IMG/VR virus record: IMGVR_UViG_3300023210_000060
Span: 1 to 46,772 of that record
Length of the DNA stretch: 46,772 nt
Reading direction: 5' to 3' (one strand)
DNA from: a virus
The notes beneath the pieces are model-generated. The model did not search any database. It was not told where the DNA came from and was given only the letters and a program-made list of their open reading frames with translations. Positions 8,255 to 15,720 of the stretch are shown here, piece after piece. Every line of letters begins with the position of its first letter. Positions within the stretch are counted from its first letter, which is position 1. Made by a program: the position numbers and the translations under genes.

Positions 8255-9900
8255 TATCTATAATCCCACATATAAGATCTATCACCATATTCATCGGCAA
8301 ACCATCTATCTCCATCATTATCAACTTCACTTTCAATATCTAAACCATCAGAGAGAAAACCAAACGGAGCCATATCTTGATCGATTTGATTTTTTTGCTC
8401 TTCATAAATTCTTTTACGAACATCATTATCAGTCATTTCTTTGAAATAATCTTGTGCAACTAACCATGAGAATATAACTAAACACATCGCTAGATCATCA
8501 TTACATCCTTCTTCAGCTTCAAATGATTGCCTCTTTTGAACAAACGTAGTTAGTTCAGAAATAATATCATAATCACTTGTTATAAGTTTATCATCTTCTA
8601 ATAAAGTTTTTAAATTAGAACATCCCAATTTTTTTACTGCTGATGTCATTCTGACACCCAATTGAGATTTTTTGCCAGAAAATCCAGATCCAACAACTTG
8701 ACCTGCTCTACCTCTCATAGAACACATGAGTAAATTTTCATACTCAAGATCAAAATAAAGAATAGATGCAACTTGATCCCCAATATCATTGACTTCGACT
8801 AAAACAAAAGATTGATTATATCCGTCTGCAACTTGTTTGATGATACTTGGAAATACCATCGGTTTTATTTCATTATTTCTATATTTTGCAACTATCCTAT
8901 ATGGAAATTGTGTTATATCATATACGATGAAAGCTGAATAGTCACGTTCTACTCCTCTAGCAACGTCAACTGTCATCATGTAATTATGATCCTTTAAAGG
9001 ATCTTGGTAAATATCTAACCCTTTATTTCTTTTTATTGGATCATCATATACTAAATTCTTTAGTTTAGTTACATCAATAAGAGTATCAACAGATCCTAAG
9101 AATTCACATTCAAACTCAACTTTGAACTGTTGCTCTGATGTGTTTGCAATAGTTTGAGATTTCCACTTAGTATTCCTTCCAGGAACTTCAGACCAGTGTA
9201 CTGCAGTTGGTATATATTCATTTTTATTTCTTTCGGCATCATGCCACATTCGGTAGAAATGATTCATACCATGTGGTGTAGATACAATAATTACCTTGGT
9301 GTTTTTACCAGACGAGATAGTAGGATAAACAGAGGCAAAGAATTGGTCAGCAATATGATTTGGGATGAAAGCAAACTCGTCAAGAAAGATGATATTATAA
9401 GAACCACCACGAACAGCAGATGCAGATGTAGATGCGGCTATAATTTTAGATCCATTCTCCAATTCTAATGATTGTTTATTCCAAGAAACAATACCCTGTT
9501 GCATCCACTTTGGTAAATTTTCATATGCAAGTTGCAATCTTCCAAGAAGATCCTTTGCAGTAGCTGCTTTGTTTGCCAAGATAGCAATATTAACATTGTC
9601 ATTAAAGACTGCATAATGAAGTAGATAAGACACACATGTTGTAGACTTACCAGTCTGACGTGGCATCTTACAGATGTTGAATCTATTCTTATGAAAGTTT
9701 TTTACAAGTCTCTCTTGAAACTTGTACATCTTAAATGGTACAAGACCCTCATCTAGAGAAACAATTTTGATATAATTTCTAGCAAAATATACAGGATCTT
9801 TTTTACACTTCAAGAATTCCCGAATATCATCTTCAGAAAATTGAATCTTTGTATTTGCTTTTTTTAGATTGGGATTACCAAGATAAATGCTTTCACTCAT
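8254..9900 (-). CDS. 17: Large terminase subunit gp17 (packaging ATPase-nuclease)
   Basis: This is the motor and headful nuclease that pumps DNA through the portal. It is 548 aa (T4 gp17 is 610). The N-terminal ATPase shows a Walker A variant MPRQTGKST (79-87), Walker B with catalytic Glu in IIFLDEFAF (170-178) and a coupling motif VSTPHG (206-211). The C-terminal RNase H-like nuclease shows the first Asp in TVDVARG (D312), an acidic centre in LVEVNDIGD, and the last Asp pair in CNDDLAMCLVIFSW. All key residues are intact. Unusually, the small terminase gp16 is not immediately upstream: a 532-aa gene intervenes, ending 13 nt before this ATG. The stop overlaps the next gene's start (TAATG). 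Confidence 0.97.
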   Translation of the reverse strand: MSESIYLGNPNLKKANTKIQFSEDDIREFLKCKKDPVYFARNYIKIVSLDEGLVPFKMYKFQERLVKNFHKNRFNICKMPRQTGKSTTCVSYLLHYAVFNDNVNIAILANKAATAKDLLGRLQLAYENLPKWMQQGIVSWNKQSLELENGSKIIAASTSASAVRGGSYNIIFLDEFAFIPNHIADQFFASVYPTISSGKNTKVIIVSTPHGMNHFYRMWHDAERNKNEYIPTAVHWSEVPGRNTKWKSQTIANTSEQQFKVEFECEFLGSVDTLIDVTKLKNLVYDDPIKRNKGLDIYQDPLKDHNYMMTVDVARGVERDYSAFIVYDITQFPYRIVAKYRNNEIKPMVFPSIIKQVADGYNQSFVLVEVNDIGDQVASILYFDLEYENLLMCSMRGRAGQVVGSGFSGKKSQLGVRMTSAVKKLGCSNLKTLLEDDKLITSDYDIISELTTFVQKRQSFEAEEGCNDDLAMCLVIFSWLVAQDYFKEMTDNDVRKRIYEEQKNQIDQDMAPFGFLSDGLDIESEVDNDGDRWFADEYGDRSYMWDYR

Positions 9901-9913
9901 AATAATTATTGTT

Positions 9914-11512
9914 TCAGCAATTCCAAGCTCTTAGTGATTTTGATAGACGATCATCGCCTGTGTTGTTAGAAGGTTTTTGTCTCTTACGCATTCCTTTCAT
10001 CCTTGCACAGAATGATGCCCTTCTCTTGTTACCAACTTTCTTAGAAGGTGCTTTTAGATCAGAACCAGGATTCTCTTTTTCGTAAGACTTGCGTCCCTTC
10101 TCATTGAGTCCACCCTCACTGTTCTGACCAGACTTCTTAGTCCATGATGCACCTTCTGGCATAAATTGTCCAAAACTTTTAACACCTTCTACAGTTACAA
10201 GCGGCTCATTTTCAATACGATCTCTTTCAAAGAAATTTACCAATACAGCTTCAGGAAAAATTTTTCTGAGTTGAATTAATACATCTTCTCTAGAAGGTCG
10301 TTTTGATGTTGGAAAGAAAAATTGAAGTGACTTGTATTGGCCTCTAAAGGTAAAGAACATTGTATAAGTTCTTCCCATTTTTTGAATTCTTTCATATTTT
10401 TCTTCAACATACTCTTCATTTGATGGAGTAACAGAAGCAATATTAAATGTATTTTTTGATCCAAGCGCAACAGGACTTGAATTCATATCCCAATTTTTTG
10501 GTCCATATGAACATTCTTCTCTAGTTTCATTCTTCTCACATTGAGGGCAATAACGAACATTTCCCATACCCTCTACATGTAGATTGAGATTGTCACTGAG
10601 ATTTACTTCTTCTTTCTTAGTTTTCTTAACACAGTTTGGATATCTCTTTCCAAACATAGTCTTCATGCCTTTCTTCTCATAACCTTTCCAACATGCTTCA
10701 CCAATCTCTGTTTCTTCTTTTGTGCTATTGCCCCAGTTAGCAGCACCAGCCTTACGACACTTTACCAAAGCACCAGAAGCATAAGCAGAGGGCCATACAG
10801 AATAACGAGACTTGACTTTATGGTAGCAAGCGTCTTTCTTACCACTACCTTTTCCTGGTGTATCCTTTGCTTCTTTCATTGATTCTTTCTTCTTTTCTGG
10901 CAAATCTTTGTGCTTTGTTTTTGCAAAATCCTTTACATCTTTTAACTTCATACTGGATGCAGCTTTAGCAACCTCAGGTGATGGATTTTCCATTTCACCT
11001 TTTTGAGTTGCTCTCACCATTCCAAAAAATCTTTGCTGTTTTTTAGAAACTGCTTCTTCGTTTCTGATTTTTCTGTCAGTTTTTACCATGGTAGGTGCAG
11101 CTGCTCCAGTTTTTTTCTGTTGACCAGGATCTTCTCTTCTCTTTGCTGCCTTAGCAGCAACTCTTTCTTTTTTTGACATACTTGCCCTTTTAGAAGAAGA
11201 AACACATTTGGGTATACCTTCTCCAGGTTTATCACTTGCACAGGTTCCTCCTGTTACAACATTAACCCATCCTCTTTTACCACCTTTTGATTTAGATTTA
11301 CCAAACCAATCACGTAGCCCTTCTTCAGATATTCCACCGCCACCGTTACCATTTCCACCATTACCATTCTTTTTATTCTCGGAATCATCACCTTCTTCAT
11401 CTTTTGCAAGATATCCACGAGAACCAATATGGTATCCCATAGGAATCTTCTTACATTTTTTGTCTGTAAAACAGTAGTAATAACCAATTTTACATTTCTT
11501 AGATTCCGTCAT
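9914..11512 (-). CDS. Lysine-rich multi-module protein between the terminase subunits
   Basis: A 532-aa, strongly basic protein inserted between gp16 and gp17. It looks like a string of short modules: an N-terminal Cys cluster (C7, C14, C20); a Gly/Asn-rich linker (48-60); GLRDWFGKSKSKGGK then GWVNVVTGGTCAS (65-93); an Ala/Lys helix (107-130); SKKQQRFFGMVRATQKGE (156-173) with KDVKDFAKTKHKDLPEKK, resembling DUF3008; DACYHKVKSRYSVWPSAYAS (227-246), resembling DUF5872; CWKGYEKKGMKTM to YPNCVKK (274-297); a CPQC...C zinc-like site (322-334); an alpha/beta stretch (375-430); and a C-terminal SWTKKSGQNSEGGLNEKGRK to LRAWNC block (456-532), resembling DUF6321. These DUF names are from memory and unverified. 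Its ATG overlaps the gp16 stop (ATGA). Function is unknown; nucleic-acid binding during packaging is an inference. Confidence 0.9.
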   Translation of the reverse strand: MTESKKCKIGYYYCFTDKKCKKIPMGYHIGSRGYLAKDEEGDDSENKKNGNGGNGNGGGGISEEGLRDWFGKSKSKGGKRGWVNVVTGGTCASDKPGEGIPKCVSSSKRASMSKKERVAAKAAKRREDPGQQKKTGAAAPTMVKTDRKIRNEEAVSKKQQRFFGMVRATQKGEMENPSPEVAKAASSMKLKDVKDFAKTKHKDLPEKKKESMKEAKDTPGKGSGKKDACYHKVKSRYSVWPSAYASGALVKCRKAGAANWGNSTKEETEIGEACWKGYEKKGMKTMFGKRYPNCVKKTKKEEVNLSDNLNLHVEGMGNVRYCPQCEKNETREECSYGPKNWDMNSSPVALGSKNTFNIASVTPSNEEYVEEKYERIQKMGRTYTMFFTFRGQYKSLQFFFPTSKRPSREDVLIQLRKIFPEAVLVNFFERDRIENEPLVTVEGVKSFGQFMPEGASWTKKSGQNSEGGLNEKGRKSYEKENPGSDLKAPSKKVGNKRRASFCARMKGMRKRQKPSNNTGDDRLSKSLRAWNC

Positions 11513-11922
11513 TGTTGGTTTTTAAGAAATTTAGCTAGTTCTGCAGTAGACCCTACAAATAATGAATTATTTGTAATAGATTTTGGACCAGAGTCCTCAT
11601 CTTTATTTAGTTCCTTCATTTTTTTCTGCAAATCTATAAGTTTATCAGTTGTATCTGCAACACTTTTTATAATCTGTCCAGCAACTTCATATGCTCTAGG
11701 AGAATCTGACTCCTGAGCTAATTCCATAATTCCGTTTAAACTTTCTTGACCTTTTTCAATTAAAGAATAAAGATTTCCTCTTGTATATTCATAGTCTTTT
11801 TTAGACTGTTCAATTCTTTCATCAGAAACAACTGGAATAATTTCAGATTCCTTGGGAGTAACATCAACAATGTCGGTTTCTGTGTTGAGTGATTCACTAA
11901 TTTTGTCAAATGTTTTTTTCAT
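11509..11922 (-). CDS. 16: Small terminase subunit gp16
   Basis: This protein recognises concatemeric DNA and stimulates gp17 during packaging initiation. It is 137 aa (T4 gp16 is 164). The central part, YEYTRGNLYSLIEKGQESLN then GIMELAQESDSPRAYEVAGQ (about 45-85), forms the long helical oligomerisation segment typical of T4-type small terminases and ends in a coiled coil with LIDLQKKMKELN. The C-terminal TNNSLFVGSTAELAKFLKN is the short conserved tail seen in this family. The gene lies 11 nt after gp15 and overlaps the following 532-aa gene by 4 nt (ATGA). Confidence 0.92.
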   Translation of the reverse strand: MKKTFDKISESLNTETDIVDVTPKESEIIPVVSDERIEQSKKDYEYTRGNLYSLIEKGQESLNGIMELAQESDSPRAYEVAGQIIKSVADTTDKLIDLQKKMKELNKDEDSGPKSITNNSLFVGSTAELAKFLKNQQ

Positions 11923-11933
11923 GGGAGTTCATA

Positions 11934-12731
11934 CTAGATGTCTTTGTCCTGAGTTGGACTATACTTCTTACTATCATTGAAGACTTCTAAAGTTTCACTA
12001 AATCCAAAGTCATCCCCAGGCTCAGCATCTATTGGATCTGGTACTGCAGTATATCTAACCTCTCTCTTGGCATTTTGTGTGTCAACGCTATTATAGTAAT
12101 CAACTTGTACCTTACGGATGAGACCGTCTGTTGTCTCTGCGATTGGGCCAAATAGATATGTATTTGCTGTGAAACTTAAAGTATAGATAATTGCTCTTCT
12201 TGACTCAAAATTCCCCTCATATTCATCCTGCATCGAAATATTGTTTAGACCAATTGGAATATCTCTCTTTTCGCCAATTGAACTAATAAGATCTACAGTT
12301 ACCTTGAATGTTGGTTGGAAATATGGTAAAATTTGCTCTATAATTTGTAGAGCATCTTCATTGAGTTTTGCATAAATTGATAGTTGAAATTCCACATTAT
12401 ATGGAACTGGGAAAAAAACTTTCTTTAAGTTCTCACCATCAACGGCTTTAAATGTTTTTGTAATATTTGATTTTCTTGATGGGTCATAACTAATACCTGT
12501 CATTTCAAATGACATTCTTGGTAAAGTTATTGCAACTGGTTTATCTAGTCTTGCCTGCTGCTCTAGTCTAGCTAAGAACTTTTGTTGTGGTGCATATGCT
12601 AAAGGAACTGTAATATCACTAACTGTATCAGAATCAGTGCTAGTATGTCTTATATGAATATCATTGAAGACACTACCAAACGCAATGATTGTCTTCCTCA
12701 GTATTTCGTGATAGTAATAAGTTCCTAACAT
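11934..12731 (-). CDS. 15: Tail terminator / proximal sheath stabiliser gp15
   Basis: gp15 caps the tail at its head-proximal end and connects it to the gp13-gp14 neck. At 265 aa it matches T4 gp15 (272). Signature segments are the N-terminal GTYYYHEILRKTIIAFGSVF, then VPLAYAPQQKFLARLEQQ, VAITLPRMSFEMTGISYDPS and VPYNVEFQLSIYAKLNEDAL, as in T4-like tail terminator proteins. The C-terminal 60 residues are acidic and less conserved. Its ATG overlaps the gp14 stop in TGATG, so neck and terminator proteins are translationally coupled. Confidence 0.96.
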   Translation of the reverse strand: MLGTYYYHEILRKTIIAFGSVFNDIHIRHTSTDSDTVSDITVPLAYAPQQKFLARLEQQARLDKPVAITLPRMSFEMTGISYDPSRKSNITKTFKAVDGENLKKVFFPVPYNVEFQLSIYAKLNEDALQIIEQILPYFQPTFKVTVDLISSIGEKRDIPIGLNNISMQDEYEGNFESRRAIIYTLSFTANTYLFGPIAETTDGLIRKVQVDYYNSVDTQNAKREVRYTAVPDPIDAEPGDDFGFSETLEVFNDSKKYSPTQDKDI

Positions 12732-14110
12732 CAGTATGTACCAAATGGATTCGATTCTGTAAAGTCTAATATATCATCCGCTAATTCTTCAATCTCTTCA
12801 TTCTGAGAATATTCAATTTCAATCCCTGGATCGGAATTATAAGATAGTAGAGTGTAAGATGCTCCAGAATCGGATCCAGTAATTGTTTCGCCAGCGGTAA
12901 AGTTACCACTATTTATGTAGACATTCAGAGTATTGTCGTCCTGATCATACTTCTTGACTCTTGCAGTAGTTCCAGAAAGACTTCCAGTAACAATTTCATT
13001 GACTTGGAAAGTGCCAATTCCAGCGGATGGTGCCGAAGAAATGGCAACAACAGGTGCTGATGTATATCCAAAACCAGCATTTGAAAGTCTAATATCAGTA
13101 ACGCTACCACCAGCACCTATAACTGCCTGAGCCGTTGCAGATGATCCTGCAGATATTGTTGATGGGCCAGTTAAAGTTATTGTTGGAGTTACAACGTAAT
13201 TCGCTCCAGTATTTGCAATACTAATGTATTGTACAGACCCATCTCCTAGAGTTGCTGTTGCCGCTGCTCCTGCCCCTCCAGCACCAGAGAACGTTACTGT
13301 TGGGGTTTCTGTGTATCCAGCACCAGCGTTTGTGATTAGAACCTCATATACAGAACTATCCGTTTTTATTGCAACTGCAGTAGCATTGGTTCCACCAACT
13401 GGTGCTGTAGAAATTGAAACTGTTGGTGCTGATGTATAATCATAACCATCATTTGTAAGAGTAATCTGTCTTACAGATCCTTCATTTGCAATTGTTGCCG
13501 TAGCTGTCGCATTAATGCCAGATGAAACAAATGTTAGAGTTGTAATATATCCATAATTCTCAACAGCAGAATCAATTTCATCAACAGATGTTTCAATGAT
13601 CTCATCTTCGAGTTCTAAGAGTTCGCATGATAATTCATAAATGTAGTTTTTACCCAACTGGAAGAATGGTTTTTCGTGCTCTACATTTTTAATTTCATAT
13701 AATCTTTCTCCAAGTGGGAAATATATTACATCACCCTCTCTAGGTCTATCTGTAACTATAATTTCAGTTGGATCTGCTTTTTGTAAATCTTTTAAAAATG
13801 GTTCAATAAAAAGTTGAAATCTTTCCTCAGAAATTGTAAGAGAGATTTCACTTTTTAGTTGAACACCAAATTTTGAAAGAATTTCACTATTTGCTCCATA
13901 TCCCTCATAATTATTGAGGTAGGCTTCAATGATAAAATTATCATCAAGTTTTGATAAAGTAACTTCTCTTGATAATGTTTCAGTGCCTAAAATTTTTCTT
14001 GGTATGTAATAAACATCCAACCCATACATTTTAAGTTGTTCATTAACAAGATCCTGCACCAAAAACTGTTCGTTAGCAGATCCTTGTAGGAAAAAGGGAT
14101 TGAGTGCCAT
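12731..14110 (-). CDS. 14: Neck protein gp14 with a large repeat insertion
   Basis: gp14 forms the head-tail neck with gp13. T4 gp14 is 256 aa; this one is 459 aa. Residues 1-185 look like the ordinary neck fold (NPFFLQGSANEQFLVQDLVN; DVIYFPLGERLYEIKNVEHE; FFQLGKNYIYELSCELLE). Residues about 190-365 are an insertion of roughly four 40-45-residue repeats of the type GSV..I.LTN.GY.YTSAPTV, followed at 366-424 by a second module with twin GE...GS.SG motifs. The expected acidic C-terminus resumes at ADDILDFTESNPFG (445-457). The insertion corresponds to about 12836-13543 in DNA and resembles modules in gp8, gp7 and the 2456-aa protein. Starts and stops overlap gp13 (TAATG) and gp15 (TGATG). Confidence 0.93.
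   Translation of the reverse strand: MALNPFFLQGSANEQFLVQDLVNEQLKMYGLDVYYIPRKILGTETLSREVTLSKLDDNFIIEAYLNNYEGYGANSEILSKFGVQLKSEISLTISEERFQLFIEPFLKDLQKADPTEIIVTDRPREGDVIYFPLGERLYEIKNVEHEKPFFQLGKNYIYELSCELLELEDEIIETSVDEIDSAVENYGYITTLTFVSSGINATATATIANEGSVRQITLTNDGYDYTSAPTVSISTAPVGGTNATAVAIKTDSSVYEVLITNAGAGYTETPTVTFSGAGGAGAAATATLGDGSVQYISIANTGANYVVTPTITLTGPSTISAGSSATAQAVIGAGGSVTDIRLSNAGFGYTSAPVVAISSAPSAGIGTFQVNEIVTGSLSGTTARVKKYDQDDNTLNVYINSGNFTAGETITGSDSGASYTLLSYNSDPGIEIEYSQNEEIEELADDILDFTESNPFGTY
12836..13543 (-). repeat. GxGY beta-repeat insertion inside gp14
   Basis: Coding repeat region within gp14. Four divergent copies, each about 40-45 codons, carry the pattern V..I.(L/I)(T/S)N.G..Y...P.(V/I) followed by Gly/Ala-rich turns and an ATA.A strand; the last is followed by a GE...SG module. 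Boundaries are approximate and set where T4-like gp14 sequence stops and resumes. Confidence 0.75.
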
Positions 14111-14949
14111 TATCCGATCATATCGAGGGGTGGTAATTCATATGTTGACTGCATCTTATCTTCAATTTCTCTCAGTTCAGATACAGCATCATCATAATAT
14201 TGTCTTCCATTCAGTTCTACTCCACCAGGAAGTTTGGTTCCACTGAATTTGATCATGTTCATACCCCACTGCTTCTTAAGCATTGCAGTAAGATATCTTT
14301 TTAACCAACTATCATTATATATTTTTGGAAAGTCTGATGGATTTAGAGCTCTTTCACAATCAATAACAATATAGTCTCCAACACTCTGAGCTGTCCAATC
14401 AATATCGAGATATAATCTTCCTTGTCTCTTACTATATCTAATTTGTTTATCTGTAGTTAATAGAAAATCAATATCTTCTAGATAACTCTTGGTCATAGCG
14501 TATTGGAGAAGATCAACACTACTAAAAGAATACAGATCGTTTAAAAATAACTGATACTTGATACTAAACATTCCACCAGAGATGGAATTTGTGTCAAATT
14601 TAAAGATCTTATTGATACCCAAAACTTGATCGGGAACCTTTATATAATTATTATTCTCCTCATATTTAAATTCGCTTGTAATTCCTACAGACTCTGTTAC
14701 AGTTGTGGTTGTAATCCCACTTACTCCAGATGCATTGGGGCCTCTTCCACGATCAATGTCATCTTGAGTGATTTTATATTTTAGATACATTCTCTCAGAA
14801 CCATCATAATGACGTTCCTGAAAATATTGAATAGCATCATCGACTAGATCATCAATCTGATCATCATCAACATTTATCTCTAAAACTGGAGCTCCAAGTC
14901 TTCTTAGAGAATAATCTATGAGTTCTTGTCTTGTTGCTGGACTTGCCAT
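14110..14949 (-). CDS. 13: Neck protein gp13
   Basis: gp13 assembles with gp14 at the portal to complete the head and accept the tail. It is 279 aa (T4 gp13 is 309). Conserved blocks are TRQELIDYSLRRLGAPVLEI, then NVDDDQIDDLVDDAIQYFQE and HYDGSERMYLKYKIT at the N-terminus, SIKYQLFLNDLYSF in the middle, and WLKRYLTAMLKKQWGMNMIK with FSGTKLPGGVELNGRQYYDD near the C-terminus, all typical of cyanophage gp13. It overlaps the upstream 66-aa gene (TGATG) and gp14 (TAATG). Confidence 0.96.
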   Translation of the reverse strand: MASPATRQELIDYSLRRLGAPVLEINVDDDQIDDLVDDAIQYFQERHYDGSERMYLKYKITQDDIDRGRGPNASGVSGITTTTVTESVGITSEFKYEENNNYIKVPDQVLGINKIFKFDTNSISGGMFSIKYQLFLNDLYSFSSVDLLQYAMTKSYLEDIDFLLTTDKQIRYSKRQGRLYLDIDWTAQSVGDYIVIDCERALNPSDFPKIYNDSWLKRYLTAMLKKQWGMNMIKFSGTKLPGGVELNGRQYYDDAVSELREIEDKMQSTYELPPLDMIG

Positions 14950-15149
14950 CAGAAACTTCCTCCATCGATGATAACATTATCTAAAGTAGTTGTTGCAGTC
15001 CATTTTGTGGAAGAACTGTCATAAGCAAGAATTGAACCATCAACAACTGAACTGGTATCAACATCCCTTAAGTCTTTTAGATTTGCATTCACATCTGACC
15101 TTAAGACTTTAGTTGCGTTTGATTGTCCAATTCTTACAGTATAAGTCAT
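14949..15149 (-). CDS. Small fibre-like repeat protein before gp13
   Basis: A 66-aa protein. Its centre, LRDVDTSSVVDGSILAYDSS then TKWTATTTL, matches the short motif (L.DVd....dG..L.Yd....W) repeated in many phage tail-fibre and neck-appendage proteins; here there is a single copy, ending in IIDGGSF. Its position just before gp13 is where T4 encodes the fibritin whiskers (wac), so it may be a minimal neck or fibre-attachment component; this is inferred from context. ATGA overlap with the upstream 111-aa gene and TGATG overlap with gp13 indicate coupled translation of the three. Confidence 0.85.
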   Translation of the reverse strand: MTYTVRIGQSNATKVLRSDVNANLKDLRDVDTSSVVDGSILAYDSSSTKWTATTTLDNVIIDGGSF

Positions 15150-15481
15150 GTTGTAACTCCTGCTCTGACTATTGCTGTTCCTTCAACTACTCTGACAGTT
15201 TCTGATGGATCTGTGATTTTTACATCATAAACATATCTTCCATATTTCAAATTAGAAGTGACTGAAGATCCCATGGAGATGGAAATCGTGCCATCACTTG
15301 GTGATGATATTGTAGATGCAAATGAAGTTGAAGTTGAACTAGTATATGTCTTCTTTAATTGGGCTGAGACAGAATATCCACTTAGATCTTTAGCCGCATT
15401 TGACTGAGTTCCTTCTACATTGAAATTAACAGAAAAATCTGCACCTTGATCAATTGTAATATTGTGGACATATACTGCCAT
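15146..15481 (-). CDS. Small beta-sandwich-like structural protein, unknown function
   Basis: A 111-aa protein with strongly alternating beta pattern: AVYVHNITIDQGADFSVNFN, DLSGYSVSAQLKKTY, GTISISMGSS and YGRYVYDVKITDPSETVRVV, ending VEGTAIV. The order resembles small immunoglobulin-like or baseplate-upper-protein-like (BppU-type) domains in which a query about polarisation-type strands is followed by a YxYDV strand. No Cys and no catalytic motif are present. It is coupled by ATGA to the 66-aa fibre-like protein and sits in the wac/fibre slot before gp13, so a virion appendage role is likely but unproven. An AATAAATA late motif lies 24 nt before the ATG, making this gene the probable start of the gp13-gp17 transcript. 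Confidence 0.85.
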   Translation of the reverse strand: MAVYVHNITIDQGADFSVNFNVEGTQSNAAKDLSGYSVSAQLKKTYTSSTSTSFASTISSPSDGTISISMGSSVTSNLKYGRYVYDVKITDPSETVRVVEGTAIVRAGVTT

Positions 15482-15504
15482 TTTTCACACTGTCGGATAT
15501 ATTA

Positions 15505-15720
15505 TTATTTATTATTATCAATAAGAGTCTTTAGAAGATCTTTGATTTCAGATATTTCACCCTTAAGATCTTCTATTTCTTGTCTCTTGCTATTTCTAAG
15601 TTTTTTGGATTTTATATAATTTTGGTATGCCACGTCATTTGTATTGACAATAGCACCCGTATTCATATCTCTAGAAAAATCAGAATCTTCCTCAACTTTT
15701 CTTAACTTCATTTTATGCAA
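15505..15720 (-). CDS. Small coiled-coil protein after the DUF4815-like giant
   Basis: A 71-aa charged protein. Residues about 38-70 (KSKKLRNSKRQEIEDLKGEI and on to LLKTLIDNNK) form a clear heptad pattern ending in Leu/Ile positions, so a coiled-coil oligomer is expected. The N-terminal half contains DMNTGAIVNTNDVAYQNY. Its start overlaps the 3' end of the 2456-aa gene by 8 nt, indicating co-translation with that baseplate-region giant. No T4 counterpart is recognised; a small virion or assembly component is inferred from context. Confidence 0.85.
   Translation of the reverse strand: MHKMKLRKVEEDSDFSRDMNTGAIVNTNDVAYQNYIKSKKLRNSKRQEIEDLKGEISEIKDLLKTLIDNNK
15506..15513 (-). promoter_or_regulatory. 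Late-promoter-like AATAAATA before the gp13 cluster
   Basis: The minus strand reads AATAAATA, overlapping the stop codon of the 71-aa gene and lying 24 nt before the ATG of the 111-aa gene. The surrounding sequence is an A/T run, so a chance match is more likely here than elsewhere. Confidence 0.5.

Noticed and set aside
11208-11716. Overlapping plus-strand frames across the 532-aa gene and gp16
   Set aside because: These are shadows of Lys/Gly-rich codons (Pro/Phe/Leu-rich reverse translation) and conflict with two coupled genes.
12910-12917. CATAAATA motif inside gp14
   Set aside because: It matches the late-promoter form but lies about 180 nt from the next ATG in a repeat-coding segment; likely chance.
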